Source: Nesterenkonia sphaerica
GTDB lineage: Bacteria; Actinomycetota; Actinomycetes; Actinomycetales; Micrococcaceae
Length of the DNA: 33,987 bases
Reading direction: 5' to 3'
NCBI RefSeq assembly: GCF_005771565.1
Contig: NZ_VAWA01000020.1
Span: 1-33,987 of the forward strand
Of the stretch, positions 1-8,110 are shown piece after piece. Position 1 is the first letter of the stretch, and the number at the start of each line of letters is the position of its first letter. The notes beneath the pieces were generated by a model that was not told the DNA's origin, made no database searches, and saw only the letters and a list, made by a program, of their open reading frames with translations. The position numbers and the translations under genes were made by a program.

Positions 1-69
1 CGGTTACTACACCCTCATCTGCGAAGAGCCTCTTAAGTAGCCAGGGACCAATTCTCCGGCGACGGATTC

Positions 70-99
70 ATTATCCCAGCAAGAAACAATCACCGTCAA
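70..99 (-). promoter_or_regulatory. Promoter reading out of the left edge (probably for lsr2)
   Basis: Read on the minus strand there is TTGACG (94-99), an 18-bp spacer and GATAAT (70-75). This is a close match to the housekeeping sigma promoter. It points away from lysS toward position 1, and no gene starts before the edge. In related actinobacteria lsr2 lies directly downstream of lysS, so lsr2 just outside the window is the likely target. The hexamers are seen; the target is inferred. Confidence 0.55.
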
Positions 100-135
100 C
101 TCGGTAATTCCCAGGAAAAATACAGCTTGGATCAG

Positions 136-312
136 TTACTGATGATCTTCTGAATCTTTATTCGCTGTGTCTTGAAGCTCCTGTCGCACGGCGGCCTCTG
201 TGGCCCGCTCTTTCCGGTCAGCCCGGAAGATTGCGCGCATAGCAAGCCAAAAGACCAGGCCGACACCCACGGAGGGGGCCAACACTTCAAAGTACGTCCA
301 AAAGTTTTCCAT
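136..312 (-). CDS. 58-aa single-pass membrane protein after lysS
   Basis: A complete frame runs from ATG at 312 to TAA at 136-138. It starts only 6 bp after the lysS stop, so it is probably co-transcribed and translationally coupled. The protein has a short N-terminus (MENFWTYFEV), one hydrophobic segment at about residues 9-28, an arginine-rich stretch (RAIFRADRKER) that would face the cytoplasm, and a charged helical tail. I recognise no named domain and assign no function. Position, clean reading frame and topology argue that it is real; similar small proteins probably accompany lysS in other Micrococcales, but I could not check this. Confidence 0.65.
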   Translation of the reverse strand: MENFWTYFEVLAPSVGVGLVFWLAMRAIFRADRKERATEAAVRQELQDTANKDSEDHQ

Positions 313-318
313 TTCGAC

Positions 319-1833
319 TTAACTTTCCGGCTTGAGCAGGGGAAATAAAATTGTTTCGCGGATACCAGTGCCCGTGAACAGCATCACCAGACGGTCGATT
401 CCCAGTCCGATTCCACCCATTGGTGGGGCACCGTATTCCAAAGCCCGCAAGAAGTCCTCGTCAACCTGCATTGCCTCCTCGTCTCCGCCAGCGGCCTGTT
501 GGGCCTGCGCCACCAACCGTTCACGCTGTATCACCGGGTCGATGAGCTCTGAGAAGGCCGTTCCGGTCTCCATACCGGCAATGATGAGGTCCCACGCTTC
601 AATTACCCCGGGCTTATCACGGTGTGGGCGGGCCAACGGCTGCGCCGCCGGCGGGTAGTCACAGACAAATGTGGGTTGCAGCAGCGTCGGTTCAACAATT
701 TCACCGAACAGCTCCAGGACCAGCTTCTGCGCGCTCCAAGAGGAATCAACCTTCACCTGGTGCCTCTCGGCGACGCGGCGCAGGACCTCTGCATCAGTCT
801 CAGGGGTGATCTCCTCCCCCACTGCCTCGGACAGTCCCGGATACACGGACATCCACGCCCATTCGCCGCTGAGATCGACCACACCTTTGTCAGTGTGAAT
901 CTGGAGACCCGCGCCGACGGCTTCGGCGGCCTTGAGGATCATCTCCCGCATGCGTTCGGCCATGAGGTACATGTCCCCCCACGCCTCATAGGACTCCAGC
1001 ATGGTGAACTCAGGAGAGTGTGTGGAGTCGACTCCCTCATTGCGGAAAACTCGCCCGATTTCGAAAACGCGGTCGATACCGCCGACCACGGCTCGCTTGA
1101 GGTAGAGCTCAGTGGCGATACGCAAGGTCATGGGCTGATCAAAAGCGTTGAGGTGCGTGTGGAACGGACGTGCCTGGGCACCACCGTGCAGCAGCTGCAG
1201 GATCGGCGTCTCAACCTCCACGTAGTCACGGGCGTGCAGCGCGTCGCGAATCGCCCGGACGACCGCTGCGCGAGTGTAGACCATCTCGCGGGCCTCATCG
1301 CGGACGATCAGATCGGCGTACCGCTGCCGCACACGGGTCTCCTCATTCAACTCCGCATGCAGCACGGGAAGCGGACGGAGAGCTTTGGAGGCGAAGCTGA
1401 ACGATTGGGCCATCACACTGAGTTCGCCGCGCCGTGAGGCGACCACCTCACCGGTGACCTGGATGTGGTCGCCCAGGTCTACAGTGGACTTCCACTCGGC
1501 GAGGCTGTCTTCGCCCACCTGGGCAAGCGAGATCATGGCCTGCAGCCGGGTCCCGCTTCCCTGGGGCCCACCCTCCTGCAGTGTCGCGAAGCAGAGCTTG
1601 CCGGTATTGCGGATGAACATGACCCGCCCGGTGACTGAGACAATTTCGCCGGTCGACGCCCCGGGCTCGACGTCGGGAAAACGTCTGCGCACCTCGGCCA
1701 ATGAGGAGGTACGCTCCACCACGACCGGATATGGCGTCTGACCCTTCTCCAGCAGCCGGGCGCGCTTGTCCATACGCACTGCGCGCTGATCGGTGGTGTC
1801 GATGCGGTTGCCGGAGGGAGTCTGCTCAGTCAC
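319..1833 (-). CDS. lysS: Lysyl-tRNA synthetase (class II)
   Basis: LysS charges tRNA-Lys with lysine using ATP in the cytoplasm. The 504-residue product has the family's usual length. An N-terminal OB-fold anticodon-binding domain (about residues 60-165) precedes the class II catalytic core. Motif 2 is visible as RVFRNEGVDSTHSPEF near residues 260-275 and motif 3 as GIGLGIDRLVMLF near 475-487. The start is GTG at 1833; there is no convincing Shine-Dalgarno, but TAAACT lies exactly 6 nt upstream, which suggests a leaderless message. The gene is followed by a 58-aa membrane protein and preceded by the M13 peptidase on the same strand. Identification is firm. Confidence 0.97.
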   Translation of the reverse strand: MTEQTPSGNRIDTTDQRAVRMDKRARLLEKGQTPYPVVVERTSSLAEVRRRFPDVEPGASTGEIVSVTGRVMFIRNTGKLCFATLQEGGPQGSGTRLQAMISLAQVGEDSLAEWKSTVDLGDHIQVTGEVVASRRGELSVMAQSFSFASKALRPLPVLHAELNEETRVRQRYADLIVRDEAREMVYTRAAVVRAIRDALHARDYVEVETPILQLLHGGAQARPFHTHLNAFDQPMTLRIATELYLKRAVVGGIDRVFEIGRVFRNEGVDSTHSPEFTMLESYEAWGDMYLMAERMREMILKAAEAVGAGLQIHTDKGVVDLSGEWAWMSVYPGLSEAVGEEITPETDAEVLRRVAERHQVKVDSSWSAQKLVLELFGEIVEPTLLQPTFVCDYPPAAQPLARPHRDKPGVIEAWDLIIAGMETGTAFSELIDPVIQRERLVAQAQQAAGGDEEAMQVDEDFLRALEYGAPPMGGIGLGIDRLVMLFTGTGIRETILFPLLKPES

Positions 1834-1839
1834 CCCGCC

Positions 1840-1869
1840 AGTTTACGTCTTCTACTCCGCGTAGAAGAA
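1840..1869 (-). promoter_or_regulatory. Putative leaderless promoter of lysS
   Basis: On the minus strand TAAACT (1840-1845) sits 6 nt before the GTG start of lysS, where a -10 element would place transcription initiation at the start codon. A -35 hexamer would fall at about 1863-1869 (TTCTTC or TCTTCT), a weak match. An 8-bp dyad fills the spacer. Confidence 0.45.
1848..1868. repeat. 8-bp inverted repeat TCTTCTAC-N5-GTAGAAGA
   Basis: Perfect 8-bp arms with a 5-nt loop lie between the M13 peptidase stop (1870-1872) and lysS. Neither strand has a T-tract after it, so it is a poor intrinsic terminator. It lies just upstream of the putative lysS -10 hexamer, so it may be an operator. Its 17-bp core TTCTAC-N5-GTAGAA recurs at 26699-26715. 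Confidence 0.5.
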
Positions 1870-3891
1870 CTACCAGATAGTGACCCGCTGATCAGGCGGA
1901 AGGTACATACCATCGCCCTCAGCGGTGCCGAACGCCTCATGGAAAGCGTCGATATTCTTCACCGGCTGGGTGGCGCGGAACTCAGCCGGTGAGTGCGGGT
2001 CAATGCTCAACAGCGTCAGTGCTCGCTCAGGACGCGTCACATTGCGCCACCCCTGCGCCCAGGCGAAGAAGAATCGCTGATCACCGGTGAGGTCCTCAAC
2101 GGCGTCGTCGTCGTGCTCTTCAGGTCCCGCCGCCTCGGTGATGGCCACCCCCTGGTTCCGCGCAGCAAGCCAGAGCTTGTACGCCTTGTGGGCGATGCCC
2201 AGTCCGCCGAGGTCACCGATGTTCTCCCCCAGTGTGAGCTCCCCGTTCACAGTGTGGTCATCGTCCAGCACTGTGGGGCTGAGCGAGCTGAACTGCTCCA
2301 CAAGCCGTGCGGTGCGCTCTTCGAATGCGGCTCGATCCTCGGCTGTCCACCAGTCGGTCAGCGACCCGTCTGCGCCGTAGCGGGATCCTTGGTCATCGAA
2401 GCCGTGACCGATCTCGTGCCCGATCACCGCGCCGATAGCACCGAAGTTCTGCGCCATGTCCCGCTCAGCTGAGAAGAACGGCAGCTGCAGGATCGCCGCC
2501 GGGAAGCAGATGACGTTTTCCAGCGGGTGGTAGTAGGCGTTGACCGTCTGCGGAGTGATGTGCCATTCGTCGGGATCCGGGCCGTCGTCAATCTTGGCCA
2601 CTTCACGGTCCCACTCTCCTTCAGCAGCCCTGGCGACATTGCCGATCAGGTCTTCGGTGGTCACCACGCAGGCTGAATAGTCCGTCCACGTGGCCGGGAA
2701 ACCGATTTTCGAGGTGAACGCGTCGAGCTTCTTCAGCGCTTCCCCTCGGGTGGCTTCTCCCATCCAGTCCAGCTCCGAGATGGACCGCCGGTACGCCTCG
2801 ATCAGCGCTGCGATGAGATCGTCCATCGCCTCCCGGGCCTCCGGGGGGTAGTGCCTGGCGACGTAGATCTGGGCCACATCCTCCCCCAGGTGAGCGTTGG
2901 TCAGCGCCACACCCCGCTTCCACCGCTCCTTCAGCTGTGGCGTACCGTTGAGGGTCCGGGCGTAGAAGTCGAAATGCTCCTGAACCACCTCGGAGTGCAA
3001 CAGTGGTGCCGCCCAGCGCAACAACTGCACCCGCAGCCAGTGCTTCCACGTCTCCAGCGGCTGGTCGGTGAGCGCGTCCTGGAAAGCGCCGAGCACATCG
3101 GGCTGCCCCACCACCATTTCGGCAGCCTGCGCCTCGGTGAGCTCCCAACCTGCAATGGCTTCGCTGATCAGCGGCATCGCCTGCTCCACCGCGGCGCGAG
3201 ACTTCAGGTTGTAGCGTTTCTGCGCGTCCCGGGTGGTGACACGGTCCCAATGATGGGAGGCAAGTTCCTTCTCCAGGGTGAAGACCGAACTCGCTGCCTG
3301 AGCTGGGTCTGCCACCCCTGCGAAGCCCAGGAAGGACTCCAGGTGGGACTGATACTTCTGCCGAATCTCCCGGTAGGTGTCCTCCCGGTAGTACGCCTCA
3401 TCCGGAAGGCCCAGCCCGCCCTGCATCAGGTGGAACAGCTCCCGCTCTGGGTTTCCGGCGTCCCGGGTGACACCGACTGTCAGCAACCCCTCCAATCCCT
3501 GCCGCTGCCACTGCGCACACAGCCGCATGAGTTCTCCGGGCGTGGTGGCGGACTCAATGTCCTGCAGCCGCTGGTGCAAGGGGGTCAGCTTCAGCTCCTC
3601 GGCCCGATCAGCGTCCATGAAAGCCCGGTAGAACGTGCCGATGCGCTGCTGGACCTCACCAAAGTCGGGGTCCAGGTCACTGGCCTGGTGGCCGGCAGCG
3701 TCTGCGGCCTCCTCCAGGATGGTGCGCACATCGGCTTCCGCCTTGTCCCGCAGCTCAAGGAAGGAGCCGTAGGCATCCAAGTCGTCGGGAATGACCGCGG
3801 TCTTCAGCCACTGGCCGTTGACGTGGTGGTTGAGGTCATCCTGGGCTCGGACACTGGTGTCCCGATAGGGAAAGTCGGTCTGTGTGCTCAT
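1870..3891 (-). CDS. pepO: M13-family zinc metallopeptidase (PepO/neprilysin-like)
   Basis: An M13 endopeptidase of 673 residues, normal for bacterial PepO-type enzymes, which cleave oligopeptides. The gluzincin motif HEIGH appears in VIGHEIGHGFDDQG. The downstream zinc ligand region is ENIGDLGGL, and the substrate-binding NAYYHP motif and the C-terminal Trp typical of the family are present. There is no signal peptide or N-terminal membrane segment, so the enzyme is probably cytoplasmic. The start is ATG at 3891, with TAGGGT exactly 6 nt upstream (possible leaderless promoter). The gene lies between lysS and panC, where panD and coaX-type genes lie in Mycobacterium. Family assignment is firm; physiological substrate is unknown. 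Confidence 0.95.
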   Translation of the reverse strand: MSTQTDFPYRDTSVRAQDDLNHHVNGQWLKTAVIPDDLDAYGSFLELRDKAEADVRTILEEAADAAGHQASDLDPDFGEVQQRIGTFYRAFMDADRAEELKLTPLHQRLQDIESATTPGELMRLCAQWQRQGLEGLLTVGVTRDAGNPERELFHLMQGGLGLPDEAYYREDTYREIRQKYQSHLESFLGFAGVADPAQAASSVFTLEKELASHHWDRVTTRDAQKRYNLKSRAAVEQAMPLISEAIAGWELTEAQAAEMVVGQPDVLGAFQDALTDQPLETWKHWLRVQLLRWAAPLLHSEVVQEHFDFYARTLNGTPQLKERWKRGVALTNAHLGEDVAQIYVARHYPPEAREAMDDLIAALIEAYRRSISELDWMGEATRGEALKKLDAFTSKIGFPATWTDYSACVVTTEDLIGNVARAAEGEWDREVAKIDDGPDPDEWHITPQTVNAYYHPLENVICFPAAILQLPFFSAERDMAQNFGAIGAVIGHEIGHGFDDQGSRYGADGSLTDWWTAEDRAAFEERTARLVEQFSSLSPTVLDDDHTVNGELTLGENIGDLGGLGIAHKAYKLWLAARNQGVAITEAAGPEEHDDDAVEDLTGDQRFFFAWAQGWRNVTRPERALTLLSIDPHSPAEFRATQPVKNIDAFHEAFGTAEGDGMYLPPDQRVTIW

Positions 3892-3897
3892 GAATCC

Positions 3898-3903
3898 ACC
3901 CTA
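3898..3903 (-). promoter_or_regulatory. -10-like hexamer 6 nt before the M13 peptidase start
   Basis: On the minus strand TAGGGT-N6-ATG fits the leaderless pattern seen at several other genes here. No good -35 element is visible 17-18 bp further upstream. Confidence 0.35.
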
Positions 3904-3946
3904 CGTCAGGGCAAGCCTGGGACTGCAGCGGCATCAGCCTCTGCAC

Positions 3947-4846
3947 TCACCCGGTCGGCGCCGCCCCAGGGCAGAGTTCCATCGTGTCGATCAGCCGCAC
4001 TGGCCCCACCCTGGCGGCGATCAGCGCCAGCGCAGGCTGGCGCAGCGGGTCATCAGCAGTCTCCTGCATCGTGTCGGGGTCAACGACGACGAGATAGTCG
4101 AGATCCAGACGCTGGGCCGCCTGCAACTGAGCCCGCAGCTGGGAAAGGTCCAGCGGCTGATGTGCCTGCGCGCGCGCCGCCAAGGTGAACAGCGCCCGGG
4201 AGAGGGCGCAGGCGGCGTCGTAGTCTGCGGCGCTGAGCCGCAGGTTTCGGCTGGAGAGCGCCACACCGTTCTCGTCCCGCACATTCGGCAGGGACCGGAT
4301 CCGAACCGGAAGGTTCAGGTCCTCCACCAGGCGGCGGATCACGGCGAGCTGTTCTGCGTCCTTCTGCCCGAACCAGGCTTCGCAGGCAACGGCAGCTGGA
4401 GGGGCCAGTATGGTGAAGAGTTTGGTGACCACCGTGGCGACGCCGTCAAAGTGCCCCGGCCGCGAGGCTCCTTCCCACCGTCGGCCCAGCTCCCCGGTGC
4501 TGACCCTGATCAGCGGCGCAGCCGGGTAACCGGGGTACATCTCCTGTAGGTCGGGAGCGAAAACGCAGTCGACGCCGTGCTCAGTGAGCATCTGCATATC
4601 CGTCTCCAGCTGGCGGGGGTACAGCTGGTAGTCGGTGGGGTCGTCGAACTGCAGGGGGTTGACGAAAACACTGGCGATGACAACGTCTGAGGACTCCCGT
4701 GCCGCCTGCAGCAGCGAGGCATGACCGGGGTGCAGCGCACCCATGGTCGGCACGATCCCGACTACCGGATGGGCAGCGGCGGTGTGCTCGACTGCTTGCA
4801 GCACCGCGGCGCGGATTCCTGTCACGGTGTCGAAGACCTCAGTCAC
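3947..4846 (-). CDS. panC: Pantothenate synthetase
   Basis: PanC condenses D-pantoate with beta-alanine using ATP, the last step of vitamin B5 synthesis, in the cytoplasm. The signature motifs are all present: VPTMGALHPGH near residues 32-42, VFVNPLQF, FGQKDAEQ and ALSSRN. The product is about 299 residues, normal for the family. Two GTG starts are possible, at 4852 and 4846. I prefer 4846 because TAGACT lies exactly 6 nt upstream of it, matching a leaderless pattern repeated in this window, and because the first GTG would lie only 1 nt from that hexamer. It follows the DUF2520 gene on the same strand with a gap of about 39 bp. No panB or panD is in the window. Confidence 0.96.
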   Translation of the reverse strand: MTEVFDTVTGIRAAVLQAVEHTAAAHPVVGIVPTMGALHPGHASLLQAARESSDVVIASVFVNPLQFDDPTDYQLYPRQLETDMQMLTEHGVDCVFAPDLQEMYPGYPAAPLIRVSTGELGRRWEGASRPGHFDGVATVVTKLFTILAPPAAVACEAWFGQKDAEQLAVIRRLVEDLNLPVRIRSLPNVRDENGVALSSRNLRLSAADYDAACALSRALFTLAARAQAHQPLDLSQLRAQLQAAQRLDLDYLVVVDPDTMQETADDPLRQPALALIAARVGPVRLIDTMELCPGAAPTG

Positions 4847-4852
4847 GGGCAC

Positions 4853-4858
4853 AGTCTA
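4853..4858 (-). promoter_or_regulatory. -10-like hexamer deciding the panC start
   Basis: On the minus strand TAGACT is followed by 6 nt and then GTG at 4846. This spacing supports a leaderless panC message starting at the second GTG. No strong -35 is visible. Confidence 0.35.
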
Positions 4859-4885
4859 GTGGCGCCGCGCACCGAGACTGGCATG

Positions 4886-5809
4886 CTAGTGGTCCAGCAG
4901 GTCGAGCAGCTCGGCCGCCTGAGCCTCCGTCAGGGTGCCCAGCGCGAGGGCACGCTGGACCGCTGACTGTGCCATGGCGCGGTAGGCGCCCCGGACATCG
5001 GGGGGAAGCTGCGTTTCGGCCAGCACCCGCATGTGCTGGCGCACCGTTCCCGTGTCGCCCCGGGCCACCGGACCGGTCAGCGACCCCGCACCGGAGGCCA
5101 GCGCATTGTCGAGCGAGGCCTGCATCAGTGGGCCCAGCACGCGTGCAGGGTCGCCGATCCCGATCCGCTCCAGCACCTCGGCCGACTGGGCGGTAAGGAT
5201 ATTGAGGTGGTTGGAGGCATGGGCCAGGGCTGCATGATAGGCACCCCGATGCTCCTCCTCCACCACCACCGGCTCCCCTCCCATCTCCACGGCCAGCGCC
5301 TGCGCCACCGGCAGCACCGCGTCCTCGGCGGTGACAGCGAATGCGCTGGCGCTGAGCCGCTGCAGGTCCATGCTCATTCCGGTGAATGTCATGGCGGGGT
5401 GAATGGCCAGCCCGATAGCTCCCGCTTCCACTGCAGGCTGAAGCACGCCGACGCCGTAGCGGCCGGAGGTGTGGACCACCAGCTGGCCCGGATGAAAATG
5501 ACCGGCATCGGCGGTTCCGCTGACCAGCTGATGCAGGACGTCATCTGGCACCGCGAGGAGGACCAGCTCTGCCCGGCGGACGATCTCCGGGATCTGCAGC
5601 ACCGGCACACCGGCCAGCAGGTTTTCCGCCCGGTCCTGCGAATCTGCCGAGACGGCGTGGACTCCGACGATCTGGTGACCCGCACTGCGCAGTGCCGCAC
5701 CCAGCACCGCGCCGACTTTTCCAGCGGATATCACACCCACACCCAAGCGGCCGTCCCTGGCCCAGGGCGGCAGGTCGGCGGCATAGGGATCAATCGGTTC
5801 AGACATCAT
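4886..5809 (-). CDS. Rossmann-fold / DUF2520 protein
   Basis: The 307-aa product has an N-terminal NAD(P)-binding Rossmann domain (glycine-rich VGVISAGKVGAVLG near residues 24-37; VLLAVPDDVL follows) and a helical C-terminal DUF2520 domain with the conserved YHAALAHASNHLN stretch. The layout resembles ketopantoate reductase and other short 6-phosphogluconate-dehydrogenase-like enzymes, so an oxidoreductase role is plausible but unproved. A homologous gene sits next to panC in mycobacteria, which invites the guess of a pantothenate-related step. The start is one of two adjacent ATGs (5809 or 5806), with AAGGA 6 or 9 nt upstream. It follows the PH-domain gene on the same strand with a gap of about 73 bp. 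Confidence 0.9.
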   Translation of the reverse strand: MMSEPIDPYAADLPPWARDGRLGVGVISAGKVGAVLGAALRSAGHQIVGVHAVSADSQDRAENLLAGVPVLQIPEIVRRAELVLLAVPDDVLHQLVSGTADAGHFHPGQLVVHTSGRYGVGVLQPAVEAGAIGLAIHPAMTFTGMSMDLQRLSASAFAVTAEDAVLPVAQALAVEMGGEPVVVEEEHRGAYHAALAHASNHLNILTAQSAEVLERIGIGDPARVLGPLMQASLDNALASGAGSLTGPVARGDTGTVRQHMRVLAETQLPPDVRGAYRAMAQSAVQRALALGTLTEAQAAELLDLLDH

Positions 5810-5882
5810 CTGCGGTCCTTACATCGGGTGGACGCCGCAGCAGGAGCTGTCAGGGCCCCGTCTGCGGACAGCATTCGCAAGT

Positions 5883-7598
5883 CTAAGGGGCCGCAGGTGG
5901 GGCCGCGGCGTCGTCGAGCTTCTCCACTGCCTCAGCGACGTTCTTCTCGAACTCCGCCAGCTCCTCCGGCAGCATCCACTGGTTGCGGTCGGTGAGCCGC
6001 CGAGCCACGGCCGCGTATCCGGTCTCCTGCTCGAAAAGTTGCCGGATCTGCTGCAGATCCTGGTTCTGCGCCAGCACTGTGATCGGTCCAGCCGGGAGAT
6101 GAATGTGCAGGGTGGCGACTCTTCGCCACCGGGCCAGCGGCCCCTGCTGCAGGGCAGCGGACTGGATCCGCTCGTGAGGGACCATCGTCAGCCGGCGTGT
6201 CATGCGACCATCACGGATCAGCAGCGCGCTGGGGGTGGTGAAGAAGCCACGCCGCCGGCGCACCCAGGGGTCGAAGAGCGCGGCCCGGGCTGGGACTGCC
6301 GTAAAGCTGCCGTGATCCCCCGACCCTTGGAGCCCTTCCATGAAGATCTGCTCCGGGCGGTCCACTCGGAGGTCCGGGAACATCTCTGCGGTCAGGCGCA
6401 TCACATCACCAGCAGTGCCCACTGGCAGAAGGGTGGTGCGGGAGTCGAGTCCGTACCCGGCCACGGTGACGATCACTCGGTACCAGCCGAACGGCCGCCA
6501 CAGCAGTCCCTGCTGAATCTGGATCCCCTGCACCCGGCCTGGCGGCACTGTCTGGGTGTTGGTGGTCGTCAGCCCGTACTTCAGGCGCAGTCCCGCCTGG
6601 GTCATGGTCGCGGTGAAATTCCACCCACCTGTCAGCTGTCCCCAGAACCCGAGCACCGCGCCGATGAGGATGGGGATGCCCACCGCAGGCTGCAGTCCGA
6701 TCTCCATCAGTACCGAGGCCTCCTGCTCCCCGCTGAACCACAGCAGGGCCGTGGTCAGCAGCAGATAGGTGAGGTAGATGCCCACCACGAGCACCACGAC
6801 GACGCCGCCGGGGCCGCAGATCATGGACGCGATCAGCCGCCAGATGGGCACCCGGGCGATGTGACGGTCCGGGACTGCGGCCGGCGTCTGCGCCCCGGCC
6901 GGCACCGCCGCCTCATCGGGACCAGCCGTCTCCGCAGGCTCGTGGACAGAGCGTCTCGGGATGTGGGAAATAGCCGCAGAATCAGCGCTATTTCCCACAT
7001 TCAGCGACGCGCTGTGGGCGGTGCCCGCCGCGGGGTGGTCGTATTGACGGGGGTTCGGGGCGGCGAGCCGACCGGCGGCGCGGTCCATAATCTCAGTGCG
7101 CAGCCGCTCAGCCTCGCGCTTGCGCAGGAAAGCCAGCGTGGCCGCGGTCCCATCCCCCTCCGCGACCTCGAACCGCAGCTCGGCCAGCCGGGCTATTCGG
7201 GCCAGCAGCGGCTGCCGGAGGTCCACCGCCTGGACGCGGTCGATACGGGCCTGGCGGTGCTGCCGGACGAGGATCCCCGACTTCACCATGACGTGCTCAG
7301 CGGTGATCTTATAGCGGGTGAACCACCACGACAGTGTGAACCCGATAAAGATCAGCAGCGCCAGCGCGAGGAAGGCGCCTCCGCCGATCAGATACGGCAG
7401 CGGGTTCGACTGAACGTTGTCGACCAACTCCCCGCTGCGCCAGGCATTCCAGAGGTTGGACCACATCTCCCAGTTGTAGGCGAAGAATGCGGCCGGAATC
7501 GCCACGATGGTGACCCATCCGCGCACCAGTGGGCTCAGCGGGTGGACCTTGGTCCATGTGGCGTCGAACCAGGCTTCTCTGGCGGAATCGCCGGTCAT
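5883..7598 (-). CDS. Large bacterial PH-domain (DUF304/YdbT-like) membrane protein
   Basis: The 571-aa integral membrane protein is built from repeated membrane-pair plus bacterial PH (bPH_2) units. Hydrophobic pairs lie at about residues 28-48 and 70-92, followed by a PH-like domain (TAEHVMVKSGILVRQHRQAR). A low-complexity Ala/Pro/Glu linker spans about 180-245. Another hydrophobic pair at about 255-330 is followed by two more PH-like segments (GLTTTNTQTVPPGRVQGIQIQQ; MTRRLTMVPHERIQSAALQQ). It pairs with the small PH protein just upstream, as YdbS and YdbT pair in Bacillus. Its ATG overlaps the preceding stop (TGATG), indicating translational coupling. The linker contains a perfect 14-bp inverted repeat. 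Family is clear; molecular role is unknown. Confidence 0.9.
   Translation of the reverse strand: MTGDSAREAWFDATWTKVHPLSPLVRGWVTIVAIPAAFFAYNWEMWSNLWNAWRSGELVDNVQSNPLPYLIGGGAFLALALLIFIGFTLSWWFTRYKITAEHVMVKSGILVRQHRQARIDRVQAVDLRQPLLARIARLAELRFEVAEGDGTAATLAFLRKREAERLRTEIMDRAAGRLAAPNPRQYDHPAAGTAHSASLNVGNSADSAAISHIPRRSVHEPAETAGPDEAAVPAGAQTPAAVPDRHIARVPIWRLIASMICGPGGVVVVLVVGIYLTYLLLTTALLWFSGEQEASVLMEIGLQPAVGIPILIGAVLGFWGQLTGGWNFTATMTQAGLRLKYGLTTTNTQTVPPGRVQGIQIQQGLLWRPFGWYRVIVTVAGYGLDSRTTLLPVGTAGDVMRLTAEMFPDLRVDRPEQIFMEGLQGSGDHGSFTAVPARAALFDPWVRRRRGFFTTPSALLIRDGRMTRRLTMVPHERIQSAALQQGPLARWRRVATLHIHLPAGPITVLAQNQDLQQIRQLFEQETGYAAVARRLTDRNQWMLPEELAEFEKNVAEAVEKLDDAAAPPAAP
6961..7000. repeat. Perfect 14-bp inverted repeat inside the PH-protein linker
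   Basis: Arms 6961-6974 (ATGTGGGAAATAGC) and 6987-7000 are exact reverse complements with a 12-nt loop. The element lies inside the coding region for the variable, low-complexity linker of the 571-aa PH protein. Its A/T-rich arms contrast with the GC-rich surroundings. A short palindromic repeat inserted in frame is one explanation. Confidence 0.75.
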
Positions 7599-8110
7599 CA
7601 GAGTCCGGCCAGCCGTGCTTGTCCACGCGCGGCCAGCTCATCTCGCAGCCGCGCACCTTCGGCGCGCACCGCCCCGGGGATGGTGGCGTCCGTAGCGGCG
7701 GAGGCGGTCTTCAGCTGTACGGTGCACAGCCCCAACTTCCGCATGATCGGCCCAGCCTCGATGTCCACGTACTGCATCCGCCCGTAAGGCACGGCGACCA
7801 CGCGCTGCCACAGCAGGCCACGGCGAATCAGCAGATCATCTGCGCGCTCGTGGTATCCGATGGCGCGCACCCGCCGGGGCACCAGCGCGAGGTCCACTCC
7901 GGCCCAGAGCACCAGGCCTCCGATCACCAGGACCTGCAGCCACAGCGGCAGCGTCCAGACTCCTGTCCAGCTCAGCAGTAGCGGCACCCCGAGGATGGCG
8001 AAGGTGACCAACCAGCCGGTGATGCCGGTGATGAACTTGACCGTAATGTACTTCTCGTCCACGCGTGTCCATTCCACCCCAGCGGGGTCGATGGCCTCAG
8101 AGTGCAGCAT
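7598..8110 (-). CDS. Small PH-domain (YdbS-like, bPH_2) membrane protein
   Basis: The 170-aa product has two hydrophobic segments (about residues 27-47 and 54-74) followed by a bacterial PH domain: LVPRRVRAIGYHERADDLLIRRGLLW, with the VPYGRMQYVDIEAGP signature. This is the YdbS-type partner of the larger protein downstream, and the two probably form a membrane complex. The gene overlaps DUF3180 upstream by 14 bp and the large PH gene downstream by 1 bp, so all three are almost certainly co-translated. Function is not established in this group. Confidence 0.9.
   Translation of the reverse strand: MLHSEAIDPAGVEWTRVDEKYITVKFITGITGWLVTFAILGVPLLLSWTGVWTLPLWLQVLVIGGLVLWAGVDLALVPRRVRAIGYHERADDLLIRRGLLWQRVVAVPYGRMQYVDIEAGPIMRKLGLCTVQLKTASAATDATIPGAVRAEGARLRDELAARGQARLAGL

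Noticed and set aside
622-1437. Plus-strand 271-aa open frame
   Set aside because: It is antisense to lysS with no domain, ribosome site or promoter; typical of GC-rich shadow frames.
1848-1868. Intrinsic terminator after the M13 peptidase
   Set aside because: The stem is AT-balanced with no following T-tract, and it overlaps the lysS promoter region; an operator fits better.
2851-4188. Plus-strand 445-aa open frame
   Set aside because: It is antisense across the M13 peptidase and the end of panC with no recognisable motif.
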